Shown here: one piece after another, positions 16,374 to 23,539 of the stretch
Layout: the number at the start of each line of letters is the position of its first letter
Position numbering within the stretch: position 1 is the stretch's first letter
Origin: JAMOQA01 sp964582785
GTDB taxonomy: Bacteria > Acidobacteriota > Polarisedimenticolia > J045
Direction: 5' to 3'
DNA: 23,910 nt
Assembly (NCBI GenBank): GCA_964582785.1
Contig: CAZOTT010000036.1
Span: 1-23,910, forward strand
Notes under the pieces: model-generated
The model's database searches: none
What the model was told of the DNA's origin: nothing
What the model saw: only the letters and a program-made list of their open reading frames with translations
Program-made: the position numbers and the translations under genes

Positions 16374-17204
16374 TCAGGGCCGCCGATCGACGGGTGCGAG
16401 GCAGGAGAGGACGCCGGCCAGGGCCCGTTTGCGGTCCTCGGCCTGCCGGGCGCCGGCCCCCTTCCGGTCGCCCTCCCGGCGGACCAGGTCCTCGAGTTCC
16501 GCGACCACACCCCGCACGGCCCGTCCCAGCCGCCTGTCCGGGGCCGGGTCGAGGCGCAGGCCCTCCCAGAGGGCGTCGAACTCTTCCCGGCGGCGGTCTC
16601 CCGGGGCCAGCGCGGCCGCCACCCCCCGGCCGACCCATTTCCGGGCCCACGCGACCCCTTCCGGAGAGGCCCGCTCCAGGGTGGAGGCCAGCAGCCGCAC
16701 GCGCCGGTCCACCGGCCCCTCCCCGGTCCCGGAGTTCCCGGCCAGGAGGCAGGCCCCGGGTCCCGCCGGCGCGTCCCCGGCCGGGGCCGGCTTCCCCGGT
16801 CCCCGGGAGGCCCCGCCCTGTTCCGCCGGCGGCGGCGTGACGGCCAGCTTCCCGCGCAGGACGCCCCGGGCCCCCAGCGAGGAGAAGTGGACCCGCAGCC
16901 GCCGGGGACCGCCGCCCGGGGGCACCGGGACCCGGAGTTCCAGGGGGGATGCCCCGGCGATCCGGCCGACGACCCGGCCCCCCGGTTCCTCGAGCCGCAG
17001 GGAGCCGATCCCCCGGCCCGTCCAGTCGGCCCGGAAGGACCACGTTCCCGGCCGATCGAGCACGACGGTGACCCGGAAGGCGGCGGGAACCCCGTCCGGG
17101 ACGGAGAGGCGCCAGCGGGACGACCGCGCCGGAAGGACGCCGACGAGTGCAAGGAGGCCGACGACGACGGCGGCCCGGGCGGCGGCGCCCCCCCGCCGGA
17201 TCAG
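16374..17204 (-). CDS. Exported protein of unknown function with PPC-like domain, apparent CTG start
   Basis: A 276-residue protein. The N-terminus is a clear export signal, with RR followed by a 20-residue hydrophobic run (AAARAAVVVGLLALVGVLPA). Residues about 30-125 are beta-rich (FRVTVVLDRPGTWSFRADW, then LELRVPVPPGGGPRRLRVHF), resembling bacterial pre-peptidase C-terminal (PPC) sandwich domains. A Pro/Gly linker follows, and then a charged helical domain (about 165-276) with no motif I recognise. No ATG, GTG or TTG occurs between the middle of the upstream gene and the mature domain. The only sensible start is a CTG at 17202-17204 that overlaps the upstream TGA as CTGA, implying translational coupling. 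A seven-G run at 17188-17194 on this strand is a possible sequencing-error site, but shifting the frame there does not supply a better start. Confidence 0.62.
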   Translation of the reverse strand: MIRRGGAAARAAVVVGLLALVGVLPARSSRWRLSVPDGVPAAFRVTVVLDRPGTWSFRADWTGRGIGSLRLEEPGGRVVGRIAGASPLELRVPVPPGGGPRRLRVHFSSLGARGVLRGKLAVTPPPAEQGGASRGPGKPAPAGDAPAGPGACLLAGNSGTGEGPVDRRVRLLASTLERASPEGVAWARKWVGRGVAAALAPGDRRREEFDALWEGLRLDPAPDRRLGRAVRGVVAELEDLVRREGDRKGAGARQAEDRKRALAGVLSCLAPVDRRP

Positions 17205-17869
17205 CGCCGCAGCAGGACGTCGACCCGCTTCGTCGTGACCCGCGGCGGGTCCAGCGCCTTCCCCGCGATCATCCGCCAGGTGTCCCGGAACACGATCGCC
17301 CGCCCCCGGGCGGCGCGGGTGGCCCCGTAGTCGATCTCCCGCTCGAAGGATTCCTTCCGGTCGGCAGGGGTCTCCCGGTCCAGCCGGGTATCCCGGCCCC
17401 ACGGACCTTCCCAGACCTTCACCGGGCGGCGCGGGTCCGGAAAGGTCCAGATCTCGGCCCAGCGGTCGACGAGGCCCCGGCGCAGGCCGCGGTCCCAGGA
17501 GAGCACGATCTCCTGCCGGCCGTCCCCGTCCAGGTCGAGGATCTCCATCTCCCCGTCGTGGGCCGGCTGGCCGGTCTCCGCCGCCACGTGCCGCGACCAC
17601 AGCAGCTCTCCCTTCTCCCCGCCCTCCGCGTCCCACGTGCCGAGGAGGACCTCCGTGGCCCGGGCCGGGTCCTTCTCGCCGGTGAGCGCGACGACCAGGA
17701 GAACCCCCTCCCGCCGGCCGTCACCGTCAAGATCGGTCACCGTCCGGGTCACGGTCAACTCGGCGACCCGGGGCACGTCCCGCGGGTCCCGGGGCAGGCC
17801 GGCCAGCACGGACAGCCCGGTGCAGCCGAGGAGCATCGCGGTGAAGATCGCCGGGGTACGGGATCCCAT
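17201..17869 (-). CDS. Probable lipoprotein with acidic FG-GAP/EF-hand-like repeats
   Basis: A 222-residue protein. The ATG at 17869 follows AAAGGAG. The N-terminus GSRTPAIFTAMLLGC ends in a lipobox-like LLGC (Cys16), so lipid attachment is plausible although the hydrophobic stretch is short. Two DLDGDGR-type loops occur, VTDLDGDGRREGVLLVVAL (near 45-63) and ILDLDGDGRQEIVLSWDRG (near 109-127), as in FG-GAP/dockerin-like calcium-binding repeats of surface proteins. The last third (RAIVFRDTWRMIAGKALDP) has no motif I recognise. It is probably exported and binds calcium; no enzymatic function is visible. It is the first gene of a minus-strand set and its TGA overlaps the CTG start of the next gene. 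Confidence 0.75.
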   Translation of the reverse strand: MGSRTPAIFTAMLLGCTGLSVLAGLPRDPRDVPRVAELTVTRTVTDLDGDGRREGVLLVVALTGEKDPARATEVLLGTWDAEGGEKGELLWSRHVAAETGQPAHDGEMEILDLDGDGRQEIVLSWDRGLRRGLVDRWAEIWTFPDPRRPVKVWEGPWGRDTRLDRETPADRKESFEREIDYGATRAARGRAIVFRDTWRMIAGKALDPPRVTTKRVDVLLRR

Positions 17870-17910
17870 GGACTCGCTCCTTTCCGGGTCCTTTCGCCAC
17901 TCCCGGGTCG

Positions 17911-17916
17911 ATGATA
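17911..17916 (-). promoter_or_regulatory. Possible -10 element (TATCAT) for the 17869 gene
   Basis: TATCAT on the minus strand lies about 42 nt upstream of the ATG at 17869 and closely matches TATAAT. It is divergent from the TATAAG box at 17982-17987. No convincing -35. Confidence 0.4.
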
Positions 17917-17981
17917 CCCCGCGGCCGGCCGGGACCTGCCGGGGCGCAGGAAGAAAACGGGCCGGGCGGAAAGGTTCGGCG

Positions 17982-17987
17982 TATAAG
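17982..17987 (+). promoter_or_regulatory. Probable -10 element (TATAAG) for the dehydrogenase-thioredoxin operon
   Basis: TATAAGAAT is the most AT-rich stretch in the 255-nt divergent intergenic region. It would start a transcript near 17995, giving a leader of about 130 nt before the ATG at 18125. The -35 region is not recognisable. Confidence 0.45.
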
Positions 17988-17991
17988 AATG

Positions 17992-18124
17992 CCGGCAAGT
18001 GCCGGAAACCGGTGGAAGGTGCCCGAGCCCCCCAGCCCCAGGCACCTCGCAGAGGAATGGGTGTAACAGAGGAGGCGCGCCGCCCGCGCGCCGCCGTCGG
18101 CGTGCCTCCGGGAGAGAGGTCAAC
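17992..18124 (+). promoter_or_regulatory. Structured 5' leader (candidate cis-regulatory RNA)
   Basis: Three predicted stems follow one another. CCGGCA/TGCCGG lies at 17992-18005, with a CCGG/CCGG pair also possible around AAA. AGGTGCC (18017-18023) pairs with GGCACCT (18041-18047) over a C-rich loop. A 12-bp stem of GGAGGCGCGCCG (18071-18082) with CGGCGTGCCTCC (18098-18109) contains one G-U pair. A purine-rich unpaired stretch (AGAGGAATGGGTGTAACAG) lies between the last two. The ribosome-binding site GGGAGAGAGG directly follows the last stem. It matches no riboswitch class I know. Confidence 0.45.
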
Positions 18125-20176
18125 ATGCGTCCAGCTACCCGTCTCGTCGCCTGCGTCTGTACCAGCCTGCTCCTTCTCGCGGCCCTCGCACCGGCCGCCC
18201 GGGCGGACGTCCTCCCCTTCGGCCTCCGGGTCGACCGGGTGAAGGACCAGGCCGCCGAACTCGGGGACCTTGCCCAGTCGCCCACCGGCGACCTCTGGCT
18301 CCTCGAGCGCGGGGGCACCATCCGCGTCTTCCGGGACGGGAAGGAGCTGGCGAGCCTCTCGCTTTCCGTCGATACCTCCTGTGACGGCGGTCTCCTCGAC
18401 GTGGCGTTCCCCCGGGACCACGCCTCGTCCGGGCGGGCGTTCGTCTCCCTGGTGGCTCCCGGCGGCGAGGTCCGGGTGGACACCGTGGTCCTTTCCGGGG
18501 ACCAGCTGTCCCGCGAGGGAACCCTGCTGACGATCGGCACGACCTCCACCGGCTGCCGGGTGGGCGGCGGCCTGGCGGTGGGCAAGGACGGCAAGCTGTA
18601 CGTGGCCACCGGTGACCTCGAGAACGGCGCCGCGGCCCAGGACGACGGCAGCCTGCTGGGCAAGGTCCTGCGGGTCAACCCGGACGGGACGATTCCCGCC
18701 GACAACCCGGATCCCTCGTCCTACGTGTTCTCCAAGGGCTTCCGGGACGGCCGGGACCTCGCCTTCAACCCGGAGACCACCCGGGAGGGGGGCACCCTCT
18801 ACCAGGTCGACGTGGGGGACGCCTCCGACAACAGCTCCGACGAGGTGAACGCCGTCGTCCGCGGCGGCAACCACGGCTGGAACAACACCTCCGGGAATTC
18901 CGGGGGAAGCTACGACGACCCGCTGGTCAGCTACGCCTCCCCGCGGGTGACCCCGGTGGGCATCGCGGCCCTCACCTCGGCCTCCCTCGGGTCCGACCGG
19001 ACCGGCCACCTGGTCTACGCCTGCACCGCCGACGGCCGGATGCGCGAGGCGTGGCTGACCGGGGACGAGCTCGACCAGTTCGACCACGACGGGATCTTCT
19101 TCGATCCCGAGGACGACGGCGACGGCACCCCGGATACCGGCTGCCCCCGCGACCCGAACGCCGTCGCGCAGGAGAATGCCGGCCGCCTGCTCTTCGCCAA
19201 CACCGGTGACAACCCGGGGGTCTGGATGGTCTGGAAGGACTTCCCCGGCCCGGCCGAGGTTTCCGCCCCCGGGGCGCTCGTGCCGCTCACCGTGGAGAAG
19301 AACGGCGGCAACCTGGTCCTCGGCTGGGAAAAGCTGCCGGACCGGGATGTCGGCCGGCCCTCCCGGAATGCCGGCCAGCGGGCCGAGGTCTACCAGGTCT
19401 GGGAGGGAACCCTGCCGATCACGAACGGCAGCTACGATCACGCGCCCCTGCTGGCGACCGACGGCAACCCGGACGGTTTCCGGCTGACCGCCGAGGTGAC
19501 CCCCGGCGACGGCAACCGCTACTACCTGGTCACCGCCCAGGGAGACAACATGGAGGGCTCCACCGGGCAGGCGAGTGACGGCAGCGTGCGGCCGACGGGC
19601 GACGACTGGTGCGACACGATCGGCTGGGGAAAGGACGTCGGCCAGTGCGCCGAGGACTTCCAGAACCCGGTGGACGGTTCGCCGCTGAAGCTCGTCGACT
19701 ACAACCCGAACTCGCCGACCTACATGCAGTCCCTCTCGATCGGTGACTTCCGCGGGTGGGTCGTCCGGATGGACATCTCCGCCGACGACTGCTTCTGGTG
19801 CAACGCCCAGGCCGACTACAACCACGAGATCGACCGCAAGTACCGGGCGCGGAACTTTACCAACCTGACGATCTTCACCAAGACCTACCACGGGCTGGTC
19901 CCGTACGCGAATCCCGACGAGTGCGCGGCGGCGATCGCCGACTGGGCCTCCCGCCACAACGAGATCAACCCGGTGCTCTGCGACGTGGACATGGACGGGG
20001 ACGGCCAGGGAGACATCTCGATGCAGTTCTGGCACCAGGACGACTGCGGCGGGACCCCCCAGAACCTCTTCATCGACCAGGGGAACGTGATCTACGACTT
20101 CAAGTGTGGTGGAATTACGGGCTCCACCGTCGAGGGCCTGATCCAGGGCGAGGTGGACGAGGAGACCTGCGAGTGA
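18125..20176 (+). CDS. Glucose/sorbosone dehydrogenase-like beta-propeller fused to FN3-like and thioredoxin-like domains
   Basis: A 683-residue exported protein, ATG after GAGAGAGG. Residues 1-27 are a signal peptide (TSLLLLAALAPAARA). Residues about 30-375 match the PQQ-type glucose/sorbosone dehydrogenase propeller: GLLDVAFPRDHASSG, GGGLAVGKDGKLYVATGD, GKVLRVNPDGTIPADNP, DEVNAVVRGGNHGWN. The family's catalytic His before the GG of the 'HxGGxLxFGpDG' motif reads Arg145, so ordinary sugar oxidation is doubtful. Residues about 385-485 look FN3-like (YYLVTAQGDNMEGSTGQ). Residues about 495-680 are TlpA/thioredoxin-like: SIGDFRGWVVRMDISADDC, active-site-type CFWC (556-559), and GGTPQNLFID with the cis-proline position (Pro645) and an acidic DVDMDGDGQGD insertion. 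A cell-surface or periplasmic redox role is suggested. Its stop overlaps the next start as GTGA. Confidence 0.85.
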   Translation: MRPATRLVACVCTSLLLLAALAPAARADVLPFGLRVDRVKDQAAELGDLAQSPTGDLWLLERGGTIRVFRDGKELASLSLSVDTSCDGGLLDVAFPRDHASSGRAFVSLVAPGGEVRVDTVVLSGDQLSREGTLLTIGTTSTGCRVGGGLAVGKDGKLYVATGDLENGAAAQDDGSLLGKVLRVNPDGTIPADNPDPSSYVFSKGFRDGRDLAFNPETTREGGTLYQVDVGDASDNSSDEVNAVVRGGNHGWNNTSGNSGGSYDDPLVSYASPRVTPVGIAALTSASLGSDRTGHLVYACTADGRMREAWLTGDELDQFDHDGIFFDPEDDGDGTPDTGCPRDPNAVAQENAGRLLFANTGDNPGVWMVWKDFPGPAEVSAPGALVPLTVEKNGGNLVLGWEKLPDRDVGRPSRNAGQRAEVYQVWEGTLPITNGSYDHAPLLATDGNPDGFRLTAEVTPGDGNRYYLVTAQGDNMEGSTGQASDGSVRPTGDDWCDTIGWGKDVGQCAEDFQNPVDGSPLKLVDYNPNSPTYMQSLSIGDFRGWVVRMDISADDCFWCNAQADYNHEIDRKYRARNFTNLTIFTKTYHGLVPYANPDECAAAIADWASRHNEINPVLCDVDMDGDGQGDISMQFWHQDDCGGTPQNLFIDQGNVIYDFKCGGITGSTVEGLIQGEVDEETCE

Positions 20177-22287
20177 CCCAGGGATACCACCACGCGCGCA
20201 CGGGGCGCGGGGGCCGCACCGCGGCGGCCCTCGTGCTCGTCCTGCTGCTGTCGGCCGGCGCCGTCCTCGCCGCGGGGGAGGAGGCGCCCCTTCCCGGGGA
20301 GGCCGGGCCTCCCTCCGCGGGGGAGGAGGCCCGGCCCGCCACTCCCCCCGCGGACACCGGCACCATCGCCGTCGAGGGCTCGAGCCGGGACGTCACCGGC
20401 GCCCTCCAGGGCCAGGAGGGGGTGCACATCCAGACGATGTGCACCCACTGCAACTCGGCGAACATCCAGGTCGGAGGGCTGTCCCAGGACCTGGTGCCCG
20501 TGCTCTGGGACGGGACGCCCCTCCTGGGCGGCCTGGCGGTCAGCTACGTTCTCCAGATGCTTCCCGGCGATACGGTCACCGAGGCCCACGTGACGAAGGG
20601 CCCCGGCGAGGCCCGGGAGCCGGGCCCCGCCGCGGGCGGCGTCATCGAGCTGACCCGGGCCCGCCCGGACGAGCTGCCTCCCTGGGAATTCTCCGGGGAG
20701 GCGGGGTCGTTCGGGCGGCGGGCCGGCACGCTGCGCTTCTCCGGCCGCGTCTTCGACTGGCTGGCGGGGACCGTCACCCTGGGCCGGGAGTACGCCGACG
20801 CGGTGGACGCGGACGGGGACACGTGGGTGGACGTGGGCGCGATGGAGCGGAACCTGGCCGATGCCCTCCTGCGGATGACCTTCGGGCGGGACCACGTGGT
20901 GAACGTCGGGGCCTCCTGGGTCGAGGACGACACGACCCGCGGCCGGGGCGGCTTCGACGTGATCGGGTACCTCTTCGGGCCGGAAAAGGGCAGGCCGCAG
21001 TGGACCCGGGAGGACACGTTCGTCGACCGCCGGGCGTTCCGTGCGTCCTGGGAATGGATGCTCCCCTCCGGGGGAACCTTCACCCTGCGGGGTCTCGACG
21101 GGACCCGCCACCAGTCGGTGCATTCCCAGTACTCCCGCCTCGACCTGTTCGGGCCGCAGTTCCGGCGGCTGGTGGAACGCTACCGGATCCGGGAGCGCCA
21201 GGACTGGGGACAGGCCCGGCTGCTCCTGCCCCTCGGCACCTCGCTGCGGCTCGATGCGGGGATCGAGGCGGTCCACGAGCGGGTGACCGCCCAGGGCATC
21301 GAGCCGGGAACCGGCACGGTCCTCGACCAGGCGACCGACTACTACAAGACATGGTCGGGCTGGGCGGAGGTGGGCTGGACCCCCTCCCCCCGCTGGGACT
21401 TCCAGCTCGGCGTCCGCCGCGACGACGACGAGCTGTTCGGGGCGGAGACCCTGCCCCGGGCGACGGTCCGCTGGTTCCCGGCCCACGGCTGGACGGTGCG
21501 GGTGTTCGGCGGAAAGACGTTCCGCCCGCCGAAGCCGATCTTCGCCGCCGTCTGCTGCGGGCAGCGCTACCAGCGCAACATCAACGTCCGCGCCGAGGTG
21601 GGCACCACCTGGGGCATCGAGACCACCTGGCAGCCTTCGCCGACCTGGAAGGCCGCCGTCTACGCGGCCCGCACGGACTTCGACGATCACGTGCTGAAGC
21701 TCGTCGGCTGGAGCCAGCTCTACATCCAGACCTACGCCCTCGCCAACGTGCGCGACGCCCGGGCGGAAACCCTGGAATTCACCTTCCGCTGGAAGCCGGT
21801 GGAGACGCTGACCCTGGACGGCAGTCTCGGGTGGCTTTCCTTCTTCAACCGGGGCGGGGAGCCGGTCCGCGTGCTGATCTATCCCCCCTCGATGGCGGTC
21901 CTGAACACCGTGGAGGTCCCGATGGACCGGGTCCCCTACCGCCCGGTCCGGACAGGATCCCTCGGCATCTCCTGGACGGCAACGCCGGGAGCCTCCTTCT
22001 CCGCCCAGGTGAACTACACCGGCGGGATGCTGATCCAGCAGTTCCAGCCGGCGGCCTCGTCCTTCGGCAACATCCTGCTGGACACCATGCGGTGGACGCC
22101 GGGCTTCTGGCTGGTCAACGTCTCGGGGGACTTCCGCCTGCTTCCCCGGGTGGACCTCGCCGCCGGGATCGACAACCTGTCGGACCGCGTCCAGAACGAC
22201 CTGGGCGACCCGACGACCGACTACAACTGGGGCCCCCTGACCGGGCGAACCTTCTTCGTCGCCCTGCGCTTCCACGGAATCCGCTGA
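20173..22287 (+). CDS. TonB-dependent receptor with CTHC plug motif and CC barrel motif
   Basis: A 704-residue outer-membrane receptor. The GTG at 20173 overlaps the upstream TGA (GTGA) and follows GAGGAG, so translation is coupled to the thioredoxin-fusion gene. Residues 16-34 are the signal-peptide core (TAAALVLVLLLSAGAVLAAG). A Pro/Glu-rich segment with a TonB-box-like TGTIAVEG follows (62-69). The plug (about 70-165) includes VHIQTMCTHCNSANIQVGGL, LVPVLWDGTPLLGG and the ending AAGGVIELTRARP. A beta-barrel follows with FRPPKPIFAAVCCGQRYQRN near 450-469. The protein has exactly four cysteines, in two motifs: Cys90/Cys93 and Cys461/Cys462. Similar cysteine-bearing plugs occur in other TonB receptors as I recall, and suggest metal or thiol-linked ligand handling. 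Ligand unknown. Confidence 0.9.
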   Translation: MTQGYHHARTGRGGRTAAALVLVLLLSAGAVLAAGEEAPLPGEAGPPSAGEEARPATPPADTGTIAVEGSSRDVTGALQGQEGVHIQTMCTHCNSANIQVGGLSQDLVPVLWDGTPLLGGLAVSYVLQMLPGDTVTEAHVTKGPGEAREPGPAAGGVIELTRARPDELPPWEFSGEAGSFGRRAGTLRFSGRVFDWLAGTVTLGREYADAVDADGDTWVDVGAMERNLADALLRMTFGRDHVVNVGASWVEDDTTRGRGGFDVIGYLFGPEKGRPQWTREDTFVDRRAFRASWEWMLPSGGTFTLRGLDGTRHQSVHSQYSRLDLFGPQFRRLVERYRIRERQDWGQARLLLPLGTSLRLDAGIEAVHERVTAQGIEPGTGTVLDQATDYYKTWSGWAEVGWTPSPRWDFQLGVRRDDDELFGAETLPRATVRWFPAHGWTVRVFGGKTFRPPKPIFAAVCCGQRYQRNINVRAEVGTTWGIETTWQPSPTWKAAVYAARTDFDDHVLKLVGWSQLYIQTYALANVRDARAETLEFTFRWKPVETLTLDGSLGWLSFFNRGGEPVRVLIYPPSMAVLNTVEVPMDRVPYRPVRTGSLGISWTATPGASFSAQVNYTGGMLIQQFQPAASSFGNILLDTMRWTPGFWLVNVSGDFRLLPRVDLAAGIDNLSDRVQNDLGDPTTDYNWGPLTGRTFFVALRFHGIR

Positions 22288-22307
22288 GGCGGCGGCGCCC
22301 CCCGCAG

Positions 22308-22340
22308 GAGAGGGCCCCGCCTGGGCGGGGCCCTCTTTCC
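22308..22340 (+). terminator. Rho-independent terminator after the cysteine-motif receptor
   Basis: AGAGGGCCCCGCC (22309-22321) pairs with GGCGGGGCCCTCT (22324-22336), a 12-13 bp stem with a very short loop, followed by TTCC. It ends the 18125-22287 operon and separates it from the convergent DUF1573 gene. Confidence 0.85.
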
Positions 22341-22368
22341 GTCTTCCGCCGGGACGCGGGGAACGCGC

Positions 22369-23466
22369 CTACCGCCCGGAGTCGGCAGGAGCCGGGACCT
22401 GGACCGACAGCGGCACCTCGACGCTCGGCGCCTGCGCCAGGTCCGTGTGGGCGACGACCCGGCCCCGGTACGTGCCGGCGGGCAGGTCCCTGCCCGCCAC
22501 GACCACCTCGAGCACCTGCGAGCCTCCCGGTTTCGCCGAGACCACCCGCACGCTGGCGCCGGGGAACTGGCCGACGAGCTCGGCCCCCGTCACCCGGAAC
22601 GGCTTCCGGGCCCCGTGGGTGAGGGTGACGCGGGCGGTCGCCCGGTCCCGGCCCGGCTGCAGCCGCACGTAGAGGGCGCGGGGCACGGGCTGGACGAGGG
22701 GGCGGACCCGGAGCCGGACCGGGATCGAGACCTCGGGACGGTCCGGGTGGTTCGTCTCCACCTTGACCGTGGCGGTCTCGGAAAGGGGCCGCGACGTGTC
22801 GGGCAGCTCCACGAAGAGGCGCCAGTCCCCGGGCCGGGCGCCGTACCTCTTTCCCTCCGGGTCGGCGTTCTCCCCGGTCACCTTTTCCACCCGGACGCGC
22901 AGCCGCGGGCGGTTGGAGAACGCCTCCTTCACTTCCAGGGGTTTCCCGTCCGGCCGGTGCAGCACGAGGACCAGCTTTCCCGGCTGGCCCTGGAGCACGC
23001 TCAGGGAAGGCCGGCGCGAGGGCCAGACTTCCACCGGGGACTGGACGGTGAACGTCATGCGGAGCGTCACCTGGGGATTCGCCGGGTCGTTCGTCGTGAC
23101 CCGGACCGTCTTGGTGCGCTTCCCCTGGTACCCCCTGGTATGAACCTTGGCGACGACCTTTCCCTTCCCACCGGGAGGGATGGCCGAGTCGAACTCGGCC
23201 ACGGTGCAGCCTCAGCTCGGTTTCGCGCGCAGGATCTTCAGGTCGGCGTCGCCGGCGTTCTCGAGGGTGAAGGTGGCGACGGCATCCTGCCCCTCGGCCA
23301 CGATCCCGATGTCGAGGGCGGGCTGCCGGACGACGAGTTTCGGCCGCAGCACCGTCTGGCCGGGGAGCTTCCCCTTCGCCGCGGGCGGGGCGGGCGGCGT
23401 GCTGCCGGCCACGGCCGGGCTCCCGGCGAGGAGCAGCAGGAGCACGGCGGGCGCAAGACGCTTCAT
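22369..23466 (-). CDS. Exported DUF1573 protein, probable selenoprotein (TGA-encoded Sec at residue 85)
   Basis: Read as one 365-residue protein through an in-frame TGA at 23212-23214. The ATG at 23466 follows GAGGAGGTG. Residues 1-21 are a signal peptide (LAPAVLLLLLAGSPAVAG). The DUF1573 domain (about 45-140) reads LDIGIVAEGQDAVATFTLEN, AGDADLKI, S-TGA-GCT, then IPPGGKGKVVAKV and RVTTNDPANPQVTLRM. These are the family's 'fG.v.eG..v...F...NtGd..L.I..v..SCGCT...ipPGe.g.i...tNdp' landmarks. The TGA falls on the first Cys of SCGCT and Cys87 keeps the second, giving U-G-C. Two further Ig-like segments follow (about 145-245 and 255-360). A SECIS-like hairpin lies just downstream. The alternative is a nonsense mutation or base-call error. 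DUF1573 function is unknown; the fold is ASPM-SPD-2-Hydin-like. Confidence 0.8.
23169..23206 (-). promoter_or_regulatory. SECIS-like stem-loop after the in-frame TGA
   Basis: In the transcript, UGGCCGAGU (ending 19 nt after the UGA) pairs perfectly with ACUCGGCCA around a UCG loop at 20-22 nt after the UGA (plus-strand 23181-23201). A lower 5-bp helix CACCG/CGGUG (23202-23206 with 23169-23173) leaves a 7-nt bulge on the 3' side only. Bacterial SECIS elements lie inside the coding sequence just after UGA, with the apical loop roughly 16-37 nt away and a G/U-rich apex. Placement fits; function is inferred. Confidence 0.6.
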
Positions 23467-23502
23467 GGGCACCTCCTCGTGATGGGTGGCTGGTCCGGCA
23501 CG

Positions 23503-23508
23503 ATCTTA
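23503..23508 (-). promoter_or_regulatory. Probable -10 element (TAAGAT) for the DUF1573 gene
   Basis: TAAGAT on the minus strand lies 36 nt upstream of the ATG at 23466, within the AT-richer GGGTTAAGATCG. It would give a leader of about 30 nt carrying the GAGGAGGTG ribosome-binding site. The gene therefore appears to be transcribed on its own rather than with the HD-GYP gene. Confidence 0.4.
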
Positions 23509-23539
23509 ACCCCCGAACGGGGCGGGCGCCGGAAGGGCC

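Noticed and set aside
17201..17203. TGA ending the 17201-17869 gene as a second selenocysteine codon.
   Set aside because: The following gene is in another frame and the codons after the TGA in the original frame give no family-like sequence or Cys context.
18001..18070. Cobalamin or cyclic di-GMP riboswitch in the leader of the dehydrogenase-thioredoxin gene.
   Set aside because: The conserved cores of these classes are absent; only generic stems are present.
22369..23202. Independent gene starting at the GTG at 23202.
   Set aside because: It would begin in the middle of the DUF1573 domain, lack a signal peptide and share frame with the upstream fragment; only a weak AGG precedes it.
23169..23206. 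tRNA T-arm look-alike (GAGTTCGACTC) near 23185-23197.
   Set aside because: No acceptor, D or anticodon arms flank it and it lies within the DUF1573 reading frame; it is better explained as the SECIS-like stem.
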